From positions 372,001 through 436,000 of the forward strand of contig NZ_VHIV01000002.1 of assembly GCF_006494425.1 (NCBI RefSeq): DNA of 64,000 nt, written 5' to 3'. Below are positions 7,693 to 14,136 of this stretch, in pieces. Position 1 is the first letter of the stretch. Every line of letters begins with the position of its first letter. The DNA comes from Bacillus dicomae (GTDB taxonomy: Bacteria > Bacillota > Bacilli > Bacillales > Bacillaceae_G). Made by a program: the position numbers and the translations under genes. The notes below the pieces were generated by a model. That model was not told the origin of the DNA. It made no database searches and worked only from the letters and a program-made list of their open reading frames with translations.

Positions 7693-8430
7693 ATGCGAGT
7701 AGATGGTAGAGAGAAAACAGAATTACGTCATATACATATTCATACGAATTATTTAAAACATCCAGAAGGATCAGTATTAATTGAAGTTGGGGATACAAAG
7801 GTAATTTGCTCAGCGACAATTGAAGAGCGTGTCCCGCCATTTATGCGTGGAGAAGGAAAGGGCTGGGTAACAGCTGAATATGCGATGATTCCACGTGCAA
7901 CAGAACAACGTACAATAAGAGAGTCAAGCAAAGGGAAAGTAACAGGACGTACAATGGAAATCCAACGCTTAATTGGACGAGCATTACGTGCGGTAGTTGA
8001 CTTAGAAGCGCTTGGTGAGAGAACCGTGTGGATTGATTGTGATGTTATTCAAGCTGATGGTGGAACGAGAACTGCTTCTATTACAGGCGCATATGTAGCG
8101 ATGGTATTAGCTTTCGAGAAGTTATTGCAAGCAGAAAAAGTATCTAAAATTCCAGTAAAAGATTATTTAGCAGCAACGTCAGTAGGGATTGTTGAAGAAC
8201 AAGGTGTTGTTTTAGATTTAAACTATGCAGAAGATTCTAAAGCAGACGTTGATATGAACGTGATTATGACTGGAAAAGGCCAGTTTGTTGAAGTGCAAGG
8301 AACTGGAGAAGAAGCGACGTTTAGCAGAGCGCAGTTAAATGAATTACTTGATGCTGCGGAACAAGGCATTTTCCAACTAATTGACATGCAAAAAGAAGCG
8401 TTAGGCGACATCGTATCTCATATAGAGTAG
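7693..8430 (+). CDS. rph: Ribonuclease PH
   Basis: A 245-residue phosphorolytic 3'-5' exoribonuclease that trims tRNA 3' ends. Family motifs are present: RVDGR at the N-terminus, the basic stretch [12 protein letters not shown], and [13 protein letters not shown] near residue 115-127. The true start is ATG 7693, preceded by GAGGAGGTTA; an upstream ATG at 7675 overlaps that ribosome binding site. The length equals the family norm. It begins a tight group with the nucleotide pyrophosphatase and phosphoesterase genes. Confidence 0.96.
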   Translation: MRVDGREKTELRHIHIHTNYLKHPEGSVLIEVGDTKVICSATIEERVPPFMRGEGKGWVTAEYAMIPRATEQRTIRESSKGKVTGRTMEIQRLIGRALRAVVDLEALGERTVWIDCDVIQADGGTRTASITGAYVAMVLAFEKLLQAEKVSKIPVKDYLAATSVGIVEEQGVVLDLNYAEDSKADVDMNVIMTGKGQFVEVQGTGEEATFSRAQLNELLDAAEQGIFQLIDMQKEALGDIVSHIE

Positions 8431-8441
8431 AGGTGGAAAAT

Positions 8442-9050
8442 ATGAAACAAGTTGTTGTAGCGACAAAAAATATGGGAAAAGTACGTGAATTTGCTGAGTT
8501 ATTTGAGCGATTTGATTTAGAAGTAAAATCATTACACGATTTTCCTCATATTGAAGAAGTCGAAGAAACTGGTGAAACATTTGAAGAAAATGCGATTTTA
8601 AAAGCGGATAGTTTGAGTAGACAACTAAATGCAATCGTAATTGCGGATGATTCAGGTCTTATTGTAGATGCTTTAAACGGAAAACCAGGCGTGTATTCAG
8701 CTCGTTTTGCTGGAGAACCGAAAGATGATCAAGCGAATATTGATAAAGTTTTACAAGAATTAAATGATGTAGCGTTTGAAAAGCGTAAAGCTCGTTTCTA
8801 CTGTGCATTAGCAGTGGCTTTCCCTGAAGGTGATAAAAAGCCTGTCATTGTAAACGGGACGTGCGAAGGGTATATTTTAGAACAGCGCCGCGGGGAAAAC
8901 GGCTTTGGATATGATCCAATCTTTTATGTGGAAGAATATAAAAAAGCGATGGCGGAACTAAGTTCAGATGAGAAAAATGCTATTAGCCACCGCGGACGTG
9001 CTCTTCGTAAATTAGAAGAAAAAATCCCTGAATGGTTTTTAGGAGAATAA
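8442..9050 (+). CDS. rdgB: XTP/dITP pyrophosphatase (HAM1/RdgB family)
   Basis: A 202-residue house-cleaning enzyme that hydrolyses dITP, dITP-like and XTP nucleotides to monophosphates. It begins with the [10 protein letters not shown] phosphate-binding motif (family T/SxNxxK), has the metal-binding [10 protein letters not shown] and ADDSGL motifs, and the C-terminal SHRGRAL. ATG 8442 follows AGAGGTGG; a GTG at 8433 lies in that site and is less likely. The gene starts 11 bases after rph, so they are probably one operon. B. subtilis ortholog: ysnA. Confidence 0.94.
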   Translation: MKQVVVATKNMGKVREFAELFERFDLEVKSLHDFPHIEEVEETGETFEENAILKADSLSRQLNAIVIADDSGLIVDALNGKPGVYSARFAGEPKDDQANIDKVLQELNDVAFEKRKARFYCALAVAFPEGDKKPVIVNGTCEGYILEQRRGENGFGYDPIFYVEEYKKAMAELSSDEKNAISHRGRALRKLEEKIPEWFLGE

Positions 9051-9063
9051 GGGAGAGAGGTTG

Positions 9064-9567
9064 ATGAAAGCTTTAATCGTAAGCGATAGTCATAGCTCTG
9101 TGAAGGAATTACAGCAGTTAAAAGAGAAGTATGAAGGAAAAGTAGATATCATGATTCATTGCGGTGATTCAGAGCTAACGCCTGCTCATGAAGAACTGCA
9201 AGGTTTCCATGTCGTAAAAGGGAATTGTGATTATGCTAACTTTCAAGATGAAATTGTAACTGATGTAGATGGCGTTCGTTTCGTAGTTGTGCACGGACAT
9301 CGTCATAACGTGAAAATGACGTTACAAACATTAGCGTACCGTGCGGAAGAGGTAGAAGCACAAGTTGCATGCTTCGGACACTCTCACGTATTAGGTGCGG
9401 AATTAATCGACGGCGTTTTATTTATTAATCCAGGTAGTATTTTATTACCACGTCAGCGTGTAGAAAAGACATTTGCTTTATTAGAAATGGATGAAAATCA
9501 AATGGAAGTTCGTTTTGAAACATTAGACGGACAGCTAGTTGAACAAGCAGTTTTTAAAAGAGGATAA
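9064..9567 (+). CDS. YfcE/MJ0936-type metallophosphoesterase
   Basis: A 167-residue calcineurin-like phosphoesterase with the metal-ligand motifs in order: SDSH near the start, HCGDSE, GNCD, VVHGHRH and CFGHSH followed by NPGS. Such enzymes are manganese-dependent phosphodiesterases of uncertain natural substrate; the B. subtilis ortholog is YsnB. ATG 9064 is chosen over TTG 9061 for its position after GGGAGAGAGG. Its stop codon lies inside the left arm of the terminator hairpin. Confidence 0.9.
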   Translation: MKALIVSDSHSSVKELQQLKEKYEGKVDIMIHCGDSELTPAHEELQGFHVVKGNCDYANFQDEIVTDVDGVRFVVVHGHRHNVKMTLQTLAYRAEEVEAQVACFGHSHVLGAELIDGVLFINPGSILLPRQRVEKTFALLEMDENQMEVRFETLDGQLVEQAVFKRG

Positions 9568-9589
9568 GAAAAATTATCCTCTTTTAAAA
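9552..9589 (+). terminator. Terminator of the racE-region operon end
   Basis: Perfect 16-bp stem (9552-9567 with 9574-9589) around AAGAGGATAA/TTATCCTCTT. The T-run is within the lower stem. The stop codon of the phosphoesterase gene is part of it. Confidence 0.8.
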
Positions 9590-9595
9590 AAGGTG

Positions 9596-9624
9596 TTGAC
9601 TTTATGTGTGGTTATACATATAAT
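9596..9624 (+). promoter_or_regulatory. Promoter of the tRNA pair
   Basis: TTGACT (9596-9601), 17-base spacer, TATAAT (9619-9624), about 50 bases before the first tRNA. A near-consensus stable-RNA promoter. Confidence 0.85.
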
Positions 9625-9676
9625 AAATATTGTCGATAGGGCAACGGCGCTAACGAAGGGAAATAAAATAACATAT

Positions 9677-9750
9677 GCGGGTGTAGTTTAGTGGTAAAAC
9701 AAGAGCCTTCCAAGCTCTGGTCGAGAGTTCGATTCTCTTCACCCGCTCCA
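9677..9750 (+). tRNA. tRNA-Gly (anticodon UCC)
   Basis: A complete cloverleaf: acceptor GCGGGTG/CACCCGC, D-arm with GTTTAGTGGTAAAAC, anticodon stem AGAGC/GCTCT with loop CTTCCAA (anticodon TCC), T-arm AGAGTTCGATTCTCT. CCA is encoded at 9748-9750. It decodes GGA/GGG glycine codons. One base separates it from tRNA-Arg. Confidence 0.97.
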
Positions 9751-9751
9751 T

Positions 9752-9825
9752 GTCCCAGTAGCTCAGCCGGATAGAGCATACGCCTTCTAAGCGTACGGTC
9801 GGGAGTTCGAATCTCTCCTGGGACG
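9752..9825 (+). tRNA. tRNA-Arg (anticodon UCU)
   Basis: Cloverleaf with acceptor GTCCCAG/CTGGGAC, D-arm GCTCAGCCGGATAGAGC, anticodon stem TACGC/GCGTA with loop CTTCTAA (anticodon TCT), T-loop GTTCGAAT. CCA is not encoded (the gene ends G, then CT). It reads AGA/AGG. Its T-arm and acceptor end are copied twice downstream (11765-11803 and 12489-12563), which marks it as the attachment point of an accessory island. Confidence 0.97.
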
Positions 9826-9828
9826 CTA

Positions 9829-9866
9829 AAAAAACCTTGTTATCTTTTGATAACAAGGTTTTTTGT
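9829..9866 (+). terminator. tRNA operon terminator
   Basis: 14-bp perfect stem AAAACCTTGTTATC/GATAACAAGGTTTT (9831-9844 with 9849-9862), TTTT loop, then a T-run. The same hairpin recurs at 12527-12558. Confidence 0.93.
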
Positions 9867-9958
9867 TTGTCTACAAATTGATGTATGTGCAAGAGGTTTA
9901 AAAATATTATAACGGGATATATGATAATGAGTATATGCAACAGATTAAAGTGCATTAA

Positions 9959-9982
9959 AAAGAGCGCTTAAAAACGCTCTTT
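9959..9982 (-). terminator. Terminator of the toxin-immunity operon
   Basis: AAAGAGCG (9959-9966) pairs with CGCTCTTT (9975-9982). Read on the minus strand the hairpin is followed by TTTTTAATG, directly after the last immunity-like gene. Confidence 0.8.
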
Positions 9983-9983
9983 G

Positions 9984-10343
9984 CTAGTCAGTTATATTAT
10001 TTGTTTGTTCAGGCTCATCAAATGGTTTATGCACGTATTGAAAACCGTATCCAGCTTCAACGAGAACCTCATCAACCTTTTCTAAAAACTCTTTGCCCCA
10101 TTTAGTGCAACGATATTTACCGTAGATTTTAATAACAAAATTATACCCTTTTACTTCGGGATATCTTTCGTAAACTTCTTCACTTTCTATAAAGCCTAAA
10201 TACAAATTAATCTTTTCTTCTAGTAAATCAATGTGTTTTTCTTCATCTTTCCAGTCTTCTTCGTCAACAATAATAAGATACGCTACTTTTTTATCTTCAT
10301 CATACCCCATAAAGTCGACTGTATCTAAATCTCGTAAACTCAT
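9984..10343 (-). CDS. Putative toxin immunity protein (DUF6572-like), copy 2
   Basis: A 119-residue acidic protein without signal or membrane segment. It is a clear paralog of the next gene upstream: both read DLDTVDF-like/DTDKIDL, a DW motif, EEKINLYLGFIE/QDKINTYLTFIG, and EAGYGFQYVHKP/GAGYGLQFNHRTP near the end. The pair resembles small proteins labelled DUF6572; this label is from memory and unverified. Location at the end of a three-gene minus-strand operon after a WXG-type toxin gene argues for immunity to that toxin or a relative. AGGTAGGTG precedes the ATG. Fourteen bases separate it from its paralog. Confidence 0.65.
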   Translation of the reverse strand: MSLRDLDTVDFMGYDEDKKVAYLIIVDEEDWKDEEKHIDLLEEKINLYLGFIESEEVYERYPEVKGYNFVIKIYGKYRCTKWGKEFLEKVDEVLVEAGYGFQYVHKPFDEPEQTNNITD

Positions 10344-10357
10344 GCATACACCTACCT

Positions 10358-10699
10358 TTACTTGTTGTTTGGGGTCCTGTGATTAAATTGTAATCCATAA
10401 CCAGCACCGTGTAATTGATCTCTTACTAAATCGTAAAATTGTGTACCATATTCATTGAGTTCATGTTTAGCAATTACTCTTACTACAAATTTGTTTTTTT
10501 TAGTTAATTCGGGAACGGTGTCATATATTTCACCATTCCCAATAAACGTTAAATAAGTATTAATTTTGTCTTGTAAAAGTAGGGCGTGTTCTTCTTCATA
10601 TTCCCAATCTAATGCGTCAAAAATAGTTAGATATACAATATCTTCATTGTTGTTATCCATTGAAACTAAATCGATTTTATCTGTATCATGTAAAGCCAC
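10358..10699 (-). CDS. Putative toxin immunity protein (DUF6572-like), copy 1
   Basis: A 113-residue acidic, soluble protein, paralogous to the gene at 9984-10343. It starts at GTG (10697-10699) after AGGGGGC. It lies 12 bases after the toxin stop codon, the usual place of a cognate immunity gene in polymorphic toxin loci. The conserved core is DIVYLTIFDALDW, INTYLTFIG and GAGYGLQFNHR. Function as immunity is inferred from order and size only. A third, broken copy lies at 12032-12222. Confidence 0.68.
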   Translation of the reverse strand: MALHDTDKIDLVSMDNNNEDIVYLTIFDALDWEYEEEHALLLQDKINTYLTFIGNGEIYDTVPELTKKNKFVVRVIAKHELNEYGTQFYDLVRDQLHGAGYGLQFNHRTPNNK

Positions 10700-10711
10700 G
10701 TAAACAGCCCC

Positions 10712-11650
10712 CTATTCTTTTCTTATTACTTTGACCTTTGTTGGTGGTATTACTTCTAAATAATCAAACGGCGGTTTGTTTCTACTCTTAATTATTGCAC
10801 CGTGCTTTTCAATTTCAGGGAATGCAAGTTTTTGATTCTTTGTTAATGGTGCGGTTAAAGATGATTTCAACTCCGTTAGATGAACTTCACTTGTTTCTAA
10901 ATTCTTAGAAGCTATATCTACGCGGGTACGAACACCAGAAGGAGTTTGTAATGTTACCTGTTTAGTGTAGACCTTTTCTGTACTGCCTTCATTTTTGAAA
11001 GTCTGTAACATTTCTCTTTCAAAGTCATCCCCTACTTTTTTATTAATCTCAATTTGTTTTTGTCTTTTAGCTTTTAATAATGCTTTTGCTTCTTTTACCT
11101 TATCGATATTGTTTACGGCATCAGCTACCTTTTTGGCGCCTTTAACTACTTTTATTCCTTTTCCTAGCGGAGTAAGACCCGCAAAAACCATGACACCAGC
11201 ACCAGTGTGTTCCCACCATGAAAGTTTTTCGCCAGTATCGGGATCAACACCTCCTATAACACGTCGTACATCGTATTCTCCCGATAACTCGCCCACTAGG
11301 TCTCTAGTAACTTTCTCTAAACTTTCACCATCTTTTTTCGAAGAAGGGGCATTAGCTATAATCTCACCTTCAACCAGATTATCGTCGTACTCAGCGTCTG
11401 CCGTGCGGGATTTTTCCGCAGCTCTTTCTAATTCGTCAGCTATTTTATCGAATTCCGTTAAAACAGTGAACATTTTCGGTTTAGCTTCGTTAAACCGAAA
11501 ATGTTGGCTAGTTGCTCCTGCCCAGTTTGCGGCAATATGTTCTGTTTGATTGTATAAACCATTATGTATTTGTTCTAAGGTGTACTGTACATTCTTTACC
11601 GTCTTGGCTACTTGCTCTAGACGTTTAGGTGTTACTTTTATTTGTACCAT
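10712..11650 (-). CDS. WXG-type polymorphic toxin with predicted PD-(D/E)XK nuclease domain
   Basis: 312 residues in three parts. Residues 1-95 are helical with a central NWAGATS (W43-x-G45), like WXG100/ESAT-6-type domains exported by the type VII (Esx/Yuk) system. Residues 125-175 (DPDTGEKLSWWEHTGAG, then GLTPLGKGIK) match the pre-toxin TG linker found in many Gram-positive toxins. Residues 200-312 look like a PD-(D/E)XK fold: DDFERE, then RVDIA (Asp245), TELKSS (Glu260, Lys262) and a following KNQK (Gln273), suggesting a DNase. No signal peptide is present. The operon continues into two immunity-like genes. Inference: an interbacterial nuclease effector in an island at tRNA-Arg. Confidence 0.72.
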   Translation of the reverse strand: MVQIKVTPKRLEQVAKTVKNVQYTLEQIHNGLYNQTEHIAANWAGATSQHFRFNEAKPKMFTVLTEFDKIADELERAAEKSRTADAEYDDNLVEGEIIANAPSSKKDGESLEKVTRDLVGELSGEYDVRRVIGGVDPDTGEKLSWWEHTGAGVMVFAGLTPLGKGIKVVKGAKKVADAVNNIDKVKEAKALLKAKRQKQIEINKKVGDDFEREMLQTFKNEGSTEKVYTKQVTLQTPSGVRTRVDIASKNLETSEVHLTELKSSLTAPLTKNQKLAFPEIEKHGAIIKSRNKPPFDYLEVIPPTKVKVIRKE

Positions 11651-11764
11651 ACCATCCCAGCTTCTCCTATAATATTTTCACAAGAAATTTATACCATATC
11701 TATACATTAGCCGGTGTATGTTAAACAAGCGATGAAAGAATCGCTTATATATTGTAGATAATAG

Positions 11765-11803
11765 GTGGGCCGGAAGTTCGGATCTCTCCTGGGACGCTAA
11801 AAA
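11765..11803 (+). repeat. Copy 2 of the tRNA-Arg 3' end (att-like)
   Basis: Bases 11775-11803 match 9804-9832 of tRNA-Arg and its downstream edge at 28 of 29 positions (T-loop, acceptor strand, GCTAAAAA). The hairpin terminator found after copies 1 and 3 is missing here. Instead TTGATGT and AAGAG follow, as they do after the terminator of copy 1. It is not a functional tRNA. It lies just upstream of the toxin gene start. Confidence 0.85.
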
Positions 11804-11911
11804 TTGATGTTTTGGTGTAAGAGATGGGGGTAGGAATGAAATAGCATAATTAATACGAGTGAAAGATTATCACAAGAAGTGATTACTTATAAGTTTCGCG
11901 TCTAGTTTGGG

Positions 11912-11989
11912 TTATAATTGTAGCTCATTCTTAATATCTGTAACCTTTCCTTCGATATTAAGCAGTTGTATATGTAATTCTTTTTCTTA
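11912..11989 (-). pseudogene. Possible C-terminal fragment of a lost protein
   Basis: On the minus strand a frame between two stops reads EKELHIQLLNIEGKVTDIKN and then ELQL before TAA at 11912-11914. It is amphipathic and protein-like, but has no start codon or ribosome binding site. It may be the tail of a deleted island gene, or chance in a short frame. The rest of 11804-12031 shows nothing else coding. Confidence 0.25.
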
Positions 11990-12031
11990 AATAAAAGGAG
12001 CGCCGTTTATGCGCCCTGTTCCTCATAGTAT

Positions 12032-12222
12032 TTAATTTAAAGAATCAATAGGTTTATGATGGAAATCGAATTCATATCCAGATGCCCCTAATTAATCACT
12101 TACAATGTTATAAAACTTTATACCATTCTAGTACGATTGAGCAGCCGTTATCGAAACTTATCCCTGTCAGTGTGTTACAATTAATAGAAGCGGAAAACGA
12201 GAATCTCCAATTGACTAGACCT
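12032..12222 (-). pseudogene. Decayed third copy of the immunity-like gene
   Basis: Minus-strand translation from about 12125 down to 12032 reads GIKFYNIVSD, stop, LGASGYEFDFHHKP. This aligns with GTQFYDLVRDQLHGAGYGLQFNHRTP of the intact gene at 10358-10699, with a TAA in place of a sense codon. Further upstream an NW, INCN and TLTG trace matches the DW and INTYLTFIG core after frame shifts. The start is lost and boundaries are approximate. A terminator-like hairpin lies at about 11996-12023 on the same strand. Confidence 0.6.
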
Positions 12223-12276
12223 GTGATTGGTTAGAAGGTTTAAGAAGGTTATATAAAAAAGGGAGATGGCGCAAAG

Positions 12277-12477
12277 ATGGCGAGATCAAATGAGAATGAT
12301 TTAACGGAGAAATTGGCAGAAGGTCACCGGAAATATGGTGATGGCAACTTTACAGTACAGAACATCGGTGATGAAACTAACCCGAACTGGACTGTCGTAA
12401 AAAATGTAAGGAAGGGATCGGCAGGCATTCGAGAAGGAGAAGATATATTAAGACTGCGATCAAAATATATAAAATAG
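12277..12477 (+). CDS. Small hypothetical protein, 66 residues
   Basis: An ORF opposite in direction to the rest of the island, with GGGAGA at 12261-12266 before the ATG. The product is polar and charged, with no membrane segment or signal. The N-terminus reads SNENDLTEKLAEGHRKYGDG, followed by a PNW motif and a basic C-terminus. I do not recognise it. It lies directly before copy 3 of the tRNA-Arg 3' end. It could be a real small cargo gene or the remnant end of a larger one. Confidence 0.4.
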   Translation: MARSNENDLTEKLAEGHRKYGDGNFTVQNIGDETNPNWTVVKNVRKGSAGIREGEDILRLRSKYIK

Positions 12478-12488
12478 TACGGAAATGA

Positions 12489-12563
12489 GTGGGCTGAAAG
12501 TTCGAACCCCTCCTAGGACGCTGAGAAAACCTTGTTATCTTTTGATAACAAGGTTTTCTGTTT
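12489..12563 (+). repeat. Copy 3 of the tRNA-Arg 3' end plus terminator (att-like)
   Basis: Bases 12499-12563 align without gaps with 9804-9868, with about six mismatches in 65. They cover the T-loop, acceptor strand and the entire terminator hairpin (12527-12558). Copies 2 and 3 share GTGGGC just before the T-arm, a hexamer absent at that place in the real tRNA. The repeat forms the right edge of the island. Its hairpin also terminates the minus-strand PH-domain gene that follows. Confidence 0.85.
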
Positions 12564-13176
12564 AGTTATTAATAAACTTCTCAAATACAAAACCATAATC
12601 TTTTACATGGTATTGTTTCTTCGTATCAACAAGCCAGTTAAAGGCGATCTCGTTCATCTCTTTAAATTGCTCTGCTAAGTTTACTTGTGCGTTTGAAATA
12701 CGGCTGAAAGCGTTAGATGCCATATCTAAACTTTTATGTGCATATTGTAAGGTAATGTCGTTGTCGTATGAAATTTCTTCGATTTTAAGTAGAGCTTTAT
12801 ATAAATCTTTTAATTCCTCGATATGTTTTTTATGAACATCGATTGAATAATGTTCATCTCCCATTTGAAATTTAATTTCTACATCTAAATCAATCGTTCC
12901 CGCAGTTTCCAGTGCTACGTTTTTAATCTGATACTTACTATAGCTAAAGCGGCGTAGTGTACGTTTTTTACTTGTCGCACTTGTGCTATCTAGGTGAATT
13001 AATCCTTTGTTTGTGAAACAATATTCATCTGATTTGGATTTAATTAGAAAATAAATTTTTTCTCCATCTTCATGCATCACGTAATCATCAGCATCAACTT
13101 TATCGTAATCTTTCGGAGTAATGACAGAACCTACATCGCTTAGTCCTAATACATCGGCAGCCATTTTTTTAAACAT
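12562..13176 (-). CDS. PH-domain protein, YvbH-like
   Basis: A 204-residue soluble protein. The N-terminal two thirds (about 1-130) has the alternating beta pattern of the bacterial PH domain, including YFLIKSKSDEYCFTNKGL and a basic SKKRTLRRFSYSKY strand. The last 70 residues are helical and resemble the YvbH-type oligomerisation extension. Length equals that of B. subtilis YvbH. The cellular role is unknown. AAGGGGGATT precedes the ATG at 13174-13176. It lies just outside the island repeat, with its stop codon abutting the shared terminator. Confidence 0.75.
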   Translation of the reverse strand: MFKKMAADVLGLSDVGSVITPKDYDKVDADDYVMHEDGEKIYFLIKSKSDEYCFTNKGLIHLDSTSATSKKRTLRRFSYSKYQIKNVALETAGTIDLDVEIKFQMGDEHYSIDVHKKHIEELKDLYKALLKIEEISYDNDITLQYAHKSLDMASNAFSRISNAQVNLAEQFKEMNEIAFNWLVDTKKQYHVKDYGFVFEKFINN

Positions 13177-13451
13177 GTATAATCCCCCTTTTAAATTAAA
13201 TTCTTAATTAAAAATATATTAACATGATTTCAACGGATAGTTTTCTTAAAATTTAAAACATTTTAAGGTAAGTTAAGAAAAGGAACGAATAATTATTTCA
13301 ATCCAAAATTATTTAGTAAATCTATTAGCTTAAGAGTGGATTCTCCGAAAAATAACCAAGAGAAAAAAGTTAATTTTGCAAGTGGTTATAGAGAAATTTG
13401 GTGAAAACACTTCAAGTGATAGGAGGTATTTTTCTATCCTTTTTTGAAATC
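13177..13451. other. AT-rich intergenic region without a gene
   Basis: No credible ORF with a ribosome binding site is seen. It should hold the promoter of the minus-strand PH-domain gene near 13200-13230. GATAG/CTATC at about 13420-13438 followed by a T-run may be a weak plus-strand terminator. Confidence 0.5.
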
Positions 13452-13514
13452 TTACAATTCTGTAAGGTAACTGTAAGGTAGTTCGATGGTAACAAAATGC
13501 TAATCCTCTATAAT
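13452..13514 (+). promoter_or_regulatory. BceR-type box and -10 element before the small membrane peptide
   Basis: TTACA-ATTC-TGTAA (13452-13465) is an exact match to the BceR-type operator TnACA-N4-TGTAA known from B. subtilis. It is followed by another ACTGTAAGG copy at 13470-13478. TATAAT at 13509-13514 is the likely -10. No good -35 is visible, as expected for activator-dependent promoters. The same box precedes the ABC transporter at 52270. Confidence 0.6.
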
Positions 13515-13549
13515 GAAGGTAACAACGATAAAACAAGGAGGAAGAAACG

Positions 13550-13651
13550 ATGAAGGGATTAATCGTAACGGGTTTAACAGTGGCTTTTGGTTTTGTAGCG
13601 TATGAGAAATTAACGTATGTAGTTGATGTTGTAAAACATTTAATCGCTTAG
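13550..13651 (+). CDS. 33-residue hydrophobic peptide gene
   Basis: ATG at 13550 follows a strong AAGGAGGAAG site (13535-13544). The frame reads MKGLIVTGLTVAFGFVAYEK, then LTYVVDVVKH and LIA before TAG at 13649-13651. About 18 N-terminal residues could form one short membrane segment. Not recognised as a known family. The strong ribosome binding site, clear promoter and adjacent BceR-type box support expression. The next gene also encodes a small membrane protein, suggesting a two-gene operon induced by cell-envelope stress; this is inference. Confidence 0.65.
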   Translation: MKGLIVTGLTVAFGFVAYEKLTYVVDVVKHLIA

Positions 13652-13690
13652 TGAAAACTACCATGAGAGGGAAAGGGAATGAGTGAATGA

Positions 13691-13939
13691 ATGGAATGGT
13701 TATTTGGAATTATAGGTACTTGTAGTGTAGTGTTATTGTTCTTTGTCCCAAGTGGTATACTTAGTTCGACAACGAGTTTGTTCTTCTTAAGTTTGTTTGC
13801 TTGTACGATGCTAATTATTATGTTTTTAATGAAGCGAAGTAAACCAATCTTCTATTTTAGCATGATTGTTATGGCAATTATTGTTCTCCAAATTATTACC
13901 CTTGTTATATACCCCACTATTATAAAAGCTTTCCATTAA
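13691..13939 (+). CDS. Small membrane protein, 82 residues
   Basis: Hydrophobic protein with three probable membrane spans (about residues 4-20, 27-46 and 52-77) and a short cytoplasmic KRSKP loop. A stop codon lies directly before the ATG, so the start cannot be further upstream. AGGGAAAGGGA lies about 12 bases before it. No family recognised. It follows the 33-residue peptide gene by 39 bases and probably shares its promoter. A hairpin CCTCTGC/GCTGAGG with TTTTTATTT follows at 13948-13976. Confidence 0.6.
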   Translation: MEWLFGIIGTCSVVLLFFVPSGILSSTTSLFFLSLFACTMLIIMFLMKRSKPIFYFSMIVMAIIVLQIITLVIYPTIIKAFH

Positions 13940-13947
13940 TGATAGAT

Positions 13948-13976
13948 CCTCTGCTTCCATTGCTGAGGGTTTTTAT
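13948..13976 (+). terminator. Terminator after the small membrane proteins
   Basis: 7-bp stem with one mismatch (13948-13954 with 13962-13968) followed by GTTTTTATTT. Confidence 0.6.
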
Positions 13977-14136
13977 TTGTACATTTTTAATTTTTAGTAA
14001 GGATTTGTTTATATTGAAATGGAAAAATTAAATATTTTCATATTTCAAACAAAGGGTTTTGGGATGTTGTGTTCTCATTACTCATTTGATATATTTACTT
14101 TAAAGATAATTAAAATCTAGAAAAAGAGGCGGACGT

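Noticed and set aside
9650-9955. 101-codon minus-strand ORF across the two tRNA genes
   Set aside because: It is the antisense of both tRNAs and their terminator; the translation is the well-known false protein produced by tRNA gene pairs.
10995-11549. 184-codon plus-strand ORF inside the toxin gene
   Set aside because: Antisense shadow of the toxin frame; serine-rich low-complexity translation, no ribosome binding site.
11765-11803. A second tRNA gene
   Set aside because: Only the T-arm and acceptor 3' strand are present; no D-arm, anticodon arm or 5' acceptor strand.
9831-12558. CRISPR array
   Set aside because: The repeats are only three, unevenly spaced by kilobases, and derive from the tRNA-Arg end and terminator.
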